Source: Planctobacterium marinum | GTDB lineage: Bacteria > Pseudomonadota > Gammaproteobacteria > Enterobacterales > Alteromonadaceae | Assembly: GCF_036322805.1 (NCBI RefSeq) | Contig: NZ_AP027272.1 | Span: forward strand, 1,984,001 to 2,048,000 | DNA: 64,000 nucleotides | Direction of reading: 5' to 3' | Shown: piece after piece, positions 45,105 to 53,298 of the stretch | Numbering within the stretch: the stretch's first letter is position 1 | Layout of the letters: every line of letters begins with the position of its first letter | The notes under the pieces: model-generated | Seen by the model: only the letters and a program-made list of their open reading frames with translations | Databases searched by the model: none | Told to the model about the DNA's origin: nothing | Program-made: the position numbers and the translations under genes

Positions 45105-45617
45105 TCACTCAGCTTTTAATATTACACATTTTACCCGTTTGATTTGAGATTGTACTCAAAAAAAGGGCGCGTATTTTATAAGCTATTGCCGGCAGATGCC
45201 AGTTATTTAGTGATATTCATTTTCCTTGTAGAAACCCTTATTTTTCTGGGGGTTTATTCATTTGCCTCAGGTTCTATTTTTCTCTCTTTAAATGTCACAG
45301 GTTTGGCGTGATATTTTTTCCTTTGTTCGCTGTAATCGGTCATGGAAACAAGTCAGAAAAATTAGTTTCGGGTATGTTTTTTCATACTGGGATATGAATA
45401 TTGTGAAGTGATTCCCAAAACCATGAGTAAATTCTAAATATGCAGTTGAATTGTGCGATTTCTGTTCTAGAGTTGAAACAAAACACGGCGCGAATCTATC
45501 AATGTCTTCTGCCTTCCCCGGTGGTTTGATTGCGCTGTAAAGAGGCCATGGAGAGCCTCTAATTCTCATGGAATAAGGCGACTTTCCCTACAGAACCTGT
45601 CTCAGGAGCAGAATGTT
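45105..45617. other. Gene-free stretch between miaB and the repeat protein
   Basis: About 510 bp with no credible gene. Near the miaB side are an inverted repeat TTTGAG-ATTGTA-CTCAAA (45143-45160) and, on the minus strand, TATAAAAT with a GC-rich start (near 45165-45180) that suits the miaB promoter. Near the repeat gene is a 6-bp hairpin AGAGGC/GCCTCT (45541-45560). The gene has a good ribosome site AGGAG at 45604-45608. No strong plus-strand promoter is recognised. Confidence 0.45.
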
Positions 45618-48600
45618 ATGACAGATGACAAAGGCCCGAAAAAACAAAAAGTCGAATCCTCAATCGAAAAACTTGAAGACCGCATTGCCCCCGGTGGTAT
45701 AGGCGGTTTGGTTGGCGATCTCGGTATTGAATCAAATGATGCCCCCACTGCAGATAATGATGGGGGCCACCTCCGGGAGGAGACGACCATCCTCCGGGAG
45801 ATGAAGGTGGCGATCCTCCTCCGGGTGGAGAAGGGGAAACGTCCGACGGTGGCAACACTGTTACCCATCCAGATGGCACGGTTGAAACTTATAACGAAGA
45901 TGGCTCTGGAAGCGTCGTTTATCCCGATGGCTCTACTGAGACGTGGGATGGTCAAGGCGGCGGCACTTGGGATGACGGTCAGGGCAATACTGCCCAATGG
46001 AGCGCCGATGGTTCGGGCTCTTGGACTTCATCAGATGGCAGTAGTGGATATCACAATGCCGATGGTTCAGGTGGTTATAACAACGCCGATGGTAGTCACG
46101 GTAGTTACAGCGCAGATGGTTCTTATAGTCATACTGAAGCTGACGGAACTATTTATCAAGGCAATGCCGATGGTTCAGGCTCGATTACTTATCCGGATGG
46201 CACCAGTGAAGCCTGGGATGCGCAGGGTAATCCAGTGGGCAGTGATTCTGGTGGCGACTCGGGGGACACTGGCGGTGAACCTCCCGCAGGTGATGGCAGC
46301 GAAGAAGGGCCGGAAACTGGCACAACCACGCATCCTGATGGCACTGTAGAAACCTGGAACGACGATGGTTCTGGCTCAGTGCAATATCCAGATGGTTCCT
46401 CGGAAACCTGGGATGGCCAAGGTGGCGGTACCTGGGACGATGGACAAGGCAATTCTAGCACCTGGAGCGCCGATGGTTCCGGAACCTGGAACAATGCTGA
46501 CGGTAGTAGTGGGTACTATAACGCTGATGGCTCTGGGGGATACAACAATGCTGATGGCAGCCACGGTGAATACAATGCCGACGGCTCTGGGTCACACACT
46601 GAGGCCGATGGCACAGCTTATACTTGGAATGCCGATGGTTCGGGTGGTGTTGAGTATGCAGATGGAAGTTCTGAGACATGGGACGGACAAGGCGGTGGTA
46701 CCTGGGATGATGGTCAAGGTAATTCCAGTACCTGGAATGCTGATGGTTCGGGCTCCTGGACATCAGCAGACGGCAGCAGTGGCTATCACAATGCCGATGG
46801 TTCCGGTGGTTACTCTAACGCCGATGGAAGCCATGGCTCCTACAGCGCAGACGGCTCGTATTCCCATACAGAGGCCGATGGTACGGTTTACCAGCAAAAT
46901 GCTGATGGCTCAGGTTCTGTCACGTACCCAGACGGTTCTGTAGACGAATGGGATGCATCGGGCAACCCTGTGGGAGACCCAGGAGATCCGAGTGACCCAA
47001 GCGGTACCGGTGGCGAAGGAACGGAATCAGGCACAACCACTCACCCCGATGGCACCGTCGAAACCTGGAATGAAGATGGCTCTGGCTCAGTTGTATATCC
47101 GGATGGTTCCACTGAAACTTGGGATGGCCAGGGCGGCGGTACATGGGACGATGGCCAGGGCAATAGCGCTACCTGGAACGCTGATGGCTCAGGGTCCTGG
47201 ACTGCATCAGATGGCAGCAGTGGGAGCTACAATGCCGATGGTTCAGGCAGTTACACTAATGCCGATGGTAGTTACGGTTACTGGAATGCCGATGGTTCCG
47301 GAAGTCATACTGAGGCTGACGGCACTATTTACCAATTCAATGCTGACGGTTCGGGTTCAGTGACTTATCCGGATGGCACAACAGAAACCTGGGATTCTTC
47401 TGGCAATACAACCAGTGGTGATCCTGCGGGAGGTGAAGGTACCGATACAACTCATGGTCCTTATGGAGACATCGTTGATGAACAGGTGGCCGAAGATGGC
47501 TCTACGGTTTATACCTATGCCGATGGTACGGTCGAAACCATGAATGCCGACGGTTCGGGCAGTGTGGTATTTCCAGATGGTTCCACTGAAACCTGGGATG
47601 GACAAGGTGGTGGCACGTGGGATGATGGCCAGGGAAATAGCTACTCATGGAATGCCGATGGTTCGGGCAACTGGACGTCATCCGATGGTAGCAGTGGTTA
47701 TCACAATGCCGACGGCTCAGGTGGTTATGCCAATAGTGACGGTAGCCATGGAACCTATGGTTCTGATGGTTCATACACTCATACTGATGCAGACGGTACG
47801 GTATACCAACAAAATGCGGATGGTTCTGGCTCAGTAACTTATCCCGATGGGACTATGGATACCTGGGATGCCGATGGAACCTATCACAGTGGTAGCGAAC
47901 CCGGTGAGGGAAGCGAAGGCACTGATACAACTCATGGTCCATATGGAGACATCATTGATGAGCAGGTGTCCGAAGATGGCTCAACGATCCTTACCTATGC
48001 CGATGGTACGGTCGAAACCATGAATGCCGACGGTTCGGGCAGTGTGGTATTTCCAGATGGTTCCACTGAAACCTGGGATGGACAAGGCGGCGGCACCTGG
48101 GACGATGGCCAGGGCAATAGTTACACCTGGAGTGCCGATGGCTCTGGGAGCTGGACATCTTCCGATGGTGGCAGCGGCTACTACAATGCCGATGGTTCGG
48201 GTAGTTATACCAATGGCGATGGTAGTCACGGCACCTACGGCTCTGACGGCTCATATACTCACACTGATGCAGACGGAACGGTATATCAACAAAATGCGGA
48301 TGGTTCCGGTTCAATTACTTATCCCGATGGCACTATGGATACTTGGGATGCTGATGGAACCTATCACAGTGGCGGCGAACCTGGTGCAGAAACTGAAGAG
48401 CATGGTGGTATTGTCGACGAGCAGTTCAATGAGGACGGCTCTGGTACGGTAACCTATGCCGATGGCACAGTAGAAACCTGGAATGCCGATGGTTCAGGCA
48501 GTACTGCCTACCCCGATGGCAGCTCCGAGACCTGGGATGGTGAGGGCAATGGTAGCTGGTCTGATGGCCAGGGAAATTATGGCAATTATTACGCTGACGG

Positions 48601-49702
48601 ATCCGTTGCCTGGACATCTGCTGATGGTAGTACTGGGTATTACAACGCCAGTGAAGGACAGGGTGAGTATCAAAATGCCGACGGCAGCAGTGGTACCTGG
48701 AGTGATGATGGCTCCTTCACCCATACGGATGCAGACGGCACTGTTTACCAACAGAACGCTGATGGTTCAGGTTCGATAACGTACCCAGATGGAACCGTAG
48801 AAAATTGGGAGGCAGGCGAAGCACCTGAAATGCCAGAAGGTGCTGGGCCGCAAGGCGGGCCCGATGGCTTTAATGAAGCTGATGAACACGGTGGTGTTGT
48901 GGATGAGCAGTTCAACGAGGATGGCTCGGGTACCATAACTTATGCCGATGGTACAATAGAAACCTGGAATGCTGATGGTTCAGGTAGTATTGCCTACCCT
49001 GATGGCAGCTCCGAGACCTGGGATAACGAGGGCAATGGTAGCTGGTCTGATGGCCAGGGAAATTATGGCAATTATTACGCTGACGGATCCGTTGCCTGGA
49101 CATCTGCTGATGGTAGTACTGGGTATTACAACGCCAGTGAAGGACAGGGTGAGTATCAAAATGCCGATGGCAGTAGTGGTACCTGGAATGATGATGGTTC
49201 CTTCACCCATACGGATGCAGACGGCACCGTGTATCAACAGAATGCCGATGGTTCGGGTTCTATAACGTACCCAGATGGGACGATGGAGACATGGGAAGCC
49301 GGGGATGCACCTGAAGGACACGGTGATTCTGGGCCCGATGGAGAACCCGGTGATCCGGGCTCATACGGTACACCACCACCGGACCCAAATGGTTATGTAA
49401 ACGAATTTATCTTACCTCTCTTTGAAGGGGGGAGTGATCCGGCTGAATGGGGACTTGACTATGATGAAGACGGCCCAACCAGTTGGACGCTGCCGATAGA
49501 TATGGGAGATGTTGACCTGGGTAGCAGTACATTTGTCATTTCAGGTGACATGGTAGGTGAATGGGAAGGAGGTATCCCACCTGAAGCAATTGGTCCTGAC
49601 GCTGATGGTAATTATACCATTCAGAGCTGGCCTATTGCCGAAGTAATTGATAATGGTGATGGAACTATCACCCTGATTTTTGAAACTGAAGAAATGCCTT
49701 AA
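45618..49702 (+). CDS. Giant D-G-S-G repeat protein, probable secreted cargo, frameshifted near its start
   Basis: With one frame correction it would encode about 1,361 residues. The first frame (from ATG 45618) gives about 50 residues including SSIEKLEDRIAPGG, then goes out of frame at a GGGGG run (45762-45766); in the -1 frame the sequence continues as a Pro/Gly linker (PPPGG, HPPGD) and then unbroken repeats to 49702. Eight copies of a roughly 120-160 residue block carry ETWDGQGGGTWDDGQGN or a variant; inside it short units of the type NADGSGS[WY] recur every 8-10 residues. Composition is Asp/Gly/Ser/Thr rich, no Cys, strongly acidic: a Ca2+-binding or matrix protein is a guess. A non-repeat C-terminal part (about the last 100 residues) ends the protein. 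Not a family I recognise. Confidence 0.75.
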
Positions 49703-49736
49703 TCGGCAAACGTTAAAACTGATTGGAGAATTAATT

Positions 49737-49865
49737 ATGGCTAAAATCACAAAAGCTGATCGCGTAAAACAAAGAGCATTAGCTGCGGTTGCTGGTGCAA
49801 AGGTAAATGGTTATAAGTTAGCTGCCAAAGCGCAGGCAGCCAAGGCTAGAGCTAACGCAAAGTAA
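49737..49865 (+). CDS. 42-residue Ala/Lys-rich small protein
   Basis: MAKITKADRVKQRALAAV opens a 42-residue protein with tail KAQAAKARANAK: strongly basic, Ala-rich, likely one amphipathic helix. GGAG lies 8 bases before the ATG, 34 bp after the repeat-protein stop, so it is cotranscribed. It could be a chaperone-like partner, a counter-ion for the acidic repeat protein, or an exported peptide; none is shown. An IS element sits 9 bp after its stop and has moved away what looks like its terminator (51190-51218). Confidence 0.65.
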   Translation: MAKITKADRVKQRALAAVAGAKVNGYKLAAKAQAAKARANAK

Positions 49866-49924
49866 CTTATCAACTGTCTCGTCCTAAAATACGTTGACGT
49901 TTTATGCAGGCCGGTAGATTTTAT

Positions 49925-50794
49925 CTATCGGCCTTTTTCGTAATGCACCTGGTTAGGTGTTTTCATTCTCAAACTCAAGTGCGGCCTCATCTCATTGTAG
50001 ATGTATATCGATTCATCCACGAGTTGCTTTAATTCCCGCCTATTCTTGCACTGATGCAACAAGAACTCCTGCTTTAGTATGCCATTGATTCTTTCTGCTA
50101 AGGCATTCTGATAGCAATCATAACCATCGGTCATAGATGGAGTAATGTTGTGATTTCTCAGGACAGCCTGATATTCCTCAGAGCAATATTGCACTCCTCG
50201 GTCTGAGTGATGAATCATTGGATGGTTATAGTACTTATGCTTGATACTCATATTGAGTGCCTTAACCACATCTGTTGCTTTCATTTCATCGCTGAGTTCA
50301 TACCCCATTATCTTTCGGGAATATGCATCCGTTGTTAATGATAAATAGTGCGTACCCGCATCTGACTTCACGTAGGTAATATCACTCACAAGCACATCCT
50401 CAGCCTGTTGAGGTTGATAGTCCTTCAGTAGATTCGGGTGCTTTTTCATCCAGTGACGGCTGTCGGTTGTTTTTGTGTAACTACGTTTGGGTTTAACCAA
50501 CATGCCTTCTGCGCGTAAATAATCAAACAGTCCATCACGCCCCAACTTAATGCCAAGTTTATCAAGCTCTGGTTTCATCAGTTGGTAGAGCTTTCGAGTC
50601 CCAATCCGCGGCATGTACTGGCGCCAATACAGCACCATGTCCTTAACCGGCATTAGCCTCTGCTGCTTATCGTTAAACCGCTTAACCCACTGATAAAGCC
50701 CTTGAGGTGTAAATCCGAATAGGCGACAACAACGAGCTAGCTTTCTTCGTTTTTCAACTTTTCCCGCCCAGAGAGCTTGTCGTAGTACTTTTTT
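49925..50794 (-). CDS. IS3-family transposase OrfB (via -1 frameshift from OrfA)
   Basis: The DDE integrase core: Asp in SDITYVKSDAGTHYL, Asp in HHSDRGVQYC and Glu in NALAERINGILKQEF. An internal ATG at 50653 starts the downstream part, but the frame is open up to 50794, where A-AAA-AAG (minus strand, 50788-50794) is the classic IS3 slippery heptamer, so OrfAB is made by slippage as the transposase. About 290 residues from the slip site. Confidence 0.9.
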   Translation of the reverse strand, partial: KKVLRQALWAGKVEKRRKLARCCRLFGFTPQGLYQWVKRFNDKQQRLMPVKDMVLYWRQYMPRIGTRKLYQLMKPELDKLGIKLGRDGLFDYLRAEGMLVKPKRSYTKTTDSRHWMKKHPNLLKDYQPQQAEDVLVSDITYVKSDAGTHYLSLTTDAYSRKIMGYELSDEMKATDVVKALNMSIKHKYYNHPMIHHSDRGVQYCSEEYQAVLRNHNITPSMTDGYDCYQNALAERINGILKQEFLLHQCKNRRELKQLVDESIYIYNEMRPHLSLRMKTPNQVHYEKGR

Positions 50795-51138
50795 CTGTAG
50801 TTACTCCCACACTCGTTATCAACACGGGTTACTACCTCTTCCAGAACATCAATTTTGAGTTCAGCATCAGCTAATGCGCGTTCTAAACGCTTAATCTTTT
50901 GGGCGGGTGTTTCGTTGGATTGAGACATAAGTGAATGCATCAAAGGCTCAGACCAATCCAGCTTACCATGCTTTCGTAGCCAGACGAGAACTGTACTTCG
51001 GCCTTGAATGCCAAAGTGCTTTTGAGCTTGTTTGTAGGTGAAGTCGCCTTTTTCGACTTGCGCTACAACGGCCAATTTAAAGCCTAAGGTGTAATCACGT
51101 TGAGTTCGTTTAACGCGTTGTTTATCTGGGTTTCTCAT
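50737..51138 (-). CDS. IS3-family OrfA (helix-turn-helix)
   Basis: 133 residues from ATG 51138 (AGGA a few bases before; a farther ATG at 51162 is inside the terminal repeat). The N terminus has an HTH for terminal-repeat binding (YTLGFKLAVVAQVEKGDFTY, AQKHFGIQGRSTVLVWLRKHG) and the C terminus a leucine zipper-like coil (IKRLERALADAELKIDVLEE). Overlaps OrfB in the -1 frame. Confidence 0.88.
   Translation of the reverse strand: MRNPDKQRVKRTQRDYTLGFKLAVVAQVEKGDFTYKQAQKHFGIQGRSTVLVWLRKHGKLDWSEPLMHSLMSQSNETPAQKIKRLERALADAELKIDVLEEVVTRVDNECGSNYRKKYYDKLSGREKLKNEES
50788..50794 (-). other. Programmed -1 frameshift heptamer
   Basis: A-AAA-AAG in the OrfA frame (codons AGA AAA AAG); slipping back one base joins OrfA to the OrfB frame, as in IS3-family transposases. 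Confidence 0.8.
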
Positions 51139-51189
51139 AATAAGTCCTAAATGTGTAAACACATTTCAGGACGGGACAAACGATGAACT

Positions 51190-51218
51190 AAAAAAGGCGG
51201 GAATTTCCCGCCTTTTTT
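51190..51218 (+). terminator. Intrinsic terminator displaced by the IS
   Basis: GGCGGGA pairs with TCCCGCC around ATT, flanked by A and T runs. It stands just outside the right IS end; without the 1,304-bp IS and duplication it would be about 15 bp from the small-protein gene, so it probably ended the repeat-protein operon. Confidence 0.85.
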
Positions 51219-51287
51219 ATTGCAATAAAAATCTTCTTTTTTGTTTATTACTTCTATACTTAGATTGTTGAGTTTCAGTCAGGAGTA

Positions 51288-51311
51288 ATGGGTTTCCAAT
51301 ATGGTAAATAG
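51288..51311 (+). other. Possible 7-codon upstream ORF
   Basis: ATG at 51288 reads MGFQYGK then TAG and has the best ribosome site here (AGGAG at 51281-51285), but it is out of frame with the GAF-HlyD gene and overlaps its first ATG. It may couple translation or be chance. Confidence 0.3.
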
Positions 51312-53295
51312 AACCAGAGTGCAGGGCTCTAAGACCATGAGTAAGGAGGTTAGTGAGTTAAATCGCAAAATAAAAATCCTCTCCACTTCTCGAAAATTAA
51401 CCCATGAATTCATTGGCCAGGCATACGATGTTAAACATCTTATGCAGATTGTGTTCGATCGAATATTGAATGCGCTGGATGCTGAAGCAGGTTCTTTCTG
51501 GGTCAAAGATGAAAAAAGCAAGCAAAATGTCTGTCAACTGGCTGAAGGCCCGGTTAAAAACGAAGTGATTGGCCTAAAACTCGATTTTGGCGTCGGTATC
51601 GTTGGTACTGTAATTGAAACGCAAAAATCAAAAATCATTCTCAATTGTGCCCGCAGTAAAGAATTCTCTCAAACTGTTGATAAGAAAACCGGATTTATTA
51701 CTCGCTCCATGATATGTGTCCCCCTGATTATTGACGATCAGGCTTACGGCGCAATTCAAATCGTCAACAAAAAGCACGGTGTCGATGGCCAGTTTGATAC
51801 CAATGACTGTGAGTTGGTGAAAGACCTGGCGGTAAGCGCTGCAATATCAGTCAAGAATGCCCGATTGATGGAGATGGAAAGCAAAGTCAAGGAAATGAAC
51901 GCGCTGATGAGTATCTCCAATGAGGTGGTATCCTCACTGGATATAGATCAGGTACTCAATCTGGTGGTTAACCGTACCAATGAGTTAGTGGATCTCTCCC
52001 TTGGTGCTATTGCGTTATTGAATGACGATCAGACGCTCTCGATGAGTGTTATATCCGGTGGCCAAAAAGTCGATGCCGCAGATGCCAGACAAGTTGCAAT
52101 GTTGGCATTAATGAAACAGGTACAAAACCTCGGACGCTCGGTTTACGTCGCAGATCGCGAACGCTACATCGCCAGTCAAAAAGGCAAACTGAACGATTGG
52201 GTTAAGTATTTGCGAGCACATGACGTACAAAGTCTTTGGTCTATCGCTATCAGGGATGAGGAAGGCGTTTTAGGAGTATTGTGGTTTGAAAGTACAAGTC
52301 CTCATTTCGCCGATGGCGGTAAAGGCGACCTTCTGCACATCATGGCCTCTCAAGCGACAGTCGCGCTGCGCAATGCCAGCTTGTTTAATAGCATCACCAA
52401 TCGCCAGTCGTTAAAAGGTTTAAAAGACGCAACGATTAAGTGGTTTAAAAACAAAGGCCAGCGCGCGGCTATTATTGCTGTCACACTTGCTACTTTGATA
52501 TTGAGTTTTCATTTTCTACCGGTTTTGCGTTGGGTTTCAGCCCCGACAACCGTAGAAACGCAATTAGGTCGAGGTATTTTCACTCCAGTAGACGGTCGGA
52601 TCAGCAGCATTCTGGTGCGTGAAGGACAATCCGTAAATGCTGGCGACGTGGTGGCCGAGTTAGATAAGACCACAATACAGCTTGCCCTGACTGAGGCTCA
52701 GGCACAAATGGCGATAGCGGAGCGGCAGATTGTTGAGGCTCGGGCTGAAAAAGACAGTTTCGCTTTATCCAATGCCATTATTCAACGAGAATCCACCTTG
52801 GCTAAGGTGGTCAAATTGCAAAGTGATTTAAGTAATACAGAAATCGTAGCTCCCATCTCCGGTGTCGTGCTAAATACCAATGTTGGCGAATTGATGGGAC
52901 GTTTTTTTGGGCAAGGCACCGAGATTTTTCGCATCGCCAATCCCGATAAATTCCGACTCGTGGTGCATGTTGCTGAAGAAGACATCATGGATTTGCAACT
53001 TGAGCAAGATGTCAGGGCCGTGCTACGAGCCCGTCCGGGGGAATACGTATATGGCAAAGTCCTACATGTTGGGCGGTCTTATGAGGTACCTACCACCATT
53101 CTCGAAACAGAGGAGGAGGTTGATACCAGCGAACTAAAAACCGGTTTTGTGGCGGAGGTGTTGATCACTCGTTCTGATTATAAAGTACTTCCCGGCATGA
53201 CCGGACAGGCTTTGATATATACGCCAGAGACCTCCGTAGTTCAGCGCTACTGGCGCAGATTGCGCAACTTCTTTATCTACACATTTGGGCTGTAA
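51301..53295 (+). CDS. GAF-GAF-membrane-HlyD fusion protein
   Basis: 664 residues joining a cytoplasmic sensor to a periplasmic adaptor. GAF 1 (about 30-190: DRILNALDAEAGSFWV, CVPLIIDDQAYGAIQIVN) and GAF 2 (about 200-370) precede one membrane segment (about 385-405: AAIIAVTLATLILSFHFLPV). The rest is an HlyD/RND-adaptor: lipoyl-like halves (FTPVDGRISSILVREGQSV and APISGVVLNTNVGEL), alpha hairpin and beta barrel, with a PGMTGQALIY end. ATG 51301 used; ATG 51337 (MSKEVSELNRK) is the alternative. First gene of a four-gene operon with the M50, MFP and TolC genes. Confidence 0.88.
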   Translation: MVNRTRVQGSKTMSKEVSELNRKIKILSTSRKLTHEFIGQAYDVKHLMQIVFDRILNALDAEAGSFWVKDEKSKQNVCQLAEGPVKNEVIGLKLDFGVGIVGTVIETQKSKIILNCARSKEFSQTVDKKTGFITRSMICVPLIIDDQAYGAIQIVNKKHGVDGQFDTNDCELVKDLAVSAAISVKNARLMEMESKVKEMNALMSISNEVVSSLDIDQVLNLVVNRTNELVDLSLGAIALLNDDQTLSMSVISGGQKVDAADARQVAMLALMKQVQNLGRSVYVADRERYIASQKGKLNDWVKYLRAHDVQSLWSIAIRDEEGVLGVLWFESTSPHFADGGKGDLLHIMASQATVALRNASLFNSITNRQSLKGLKDATIKWFKNKGQRAAIIAVTLATLILSFHFLPVLRWVSAPTTVETQLGRGIFTPVDGRISSILVREGQSVNAGDVVAELDKTTIQLALTEAQAQMAIAERQIVEARAEKDSFALSNAIIQRESTLAKVVKLQSDLSNTEIVAPISGVVLNTNVGELMGRFFGQGTEIFRIANPDKFRLVVHVAEEDIMDLQLEQDVRAVLRARPGEYVYGKVLHVGRSYEVPTTILETEEEVDTSELKTGFVAEVLITRSDYKVLPGMTGQALIYTPETSVVQRYWRRLRNFFIYTFGL

Positions 53296-53298
53296 TCC

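Larger units (their letters stand above)
49875..51178 (-). mobile_element. IS3-family insertion sequence, complete, 1,304 bp
   Basis: Imperfect terminal inverted repeats begin TGTCTCGTCCTAAAAT at 49875 and, read inward from the other end, TGTCCCGTCCTGAAAT at 51178. The 3-bp target AAC is duplicated at both sides (49872-49874 and 51179-51181). Inside are orfA and orfB, orfB read through -1 frameshifting, as in IS3 elements. Intact ends, frames and duplication suggest a recent, possibly active insertion. Confidence 0.92.

Noticed and set aside
45762-45768. Programmed -1 frameshift in the repeat protein
   Set aside because: T-GGG-GGC does not allow good re-pairing in the P site; an indel or error explains it better, though it is not excluded.
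45760-46349. Continuation of the 45618 frame as a Met/Leu/Val-rich 243-residue protein
   Set aside because: After about residue 50 the composition becomes that of a shadow frame over the DGSG repeats; the true coding frame is the neighbouring one.
46300-49320. CRISPR-like or satellite array
   Set aside because: The repeats are in-frame protein-coding units with synonymous variation and no unique spacers of constant length.
46189-49321. Long His/Pro/Arg- and Met/Val-rich ORFs in other frames and on the opposite strand of the repeat gene
   Set aside because: They are by-products of periodic GC-patterned codons in the repeat; they lack ribosome sites and repeat exactly with the DNA units.
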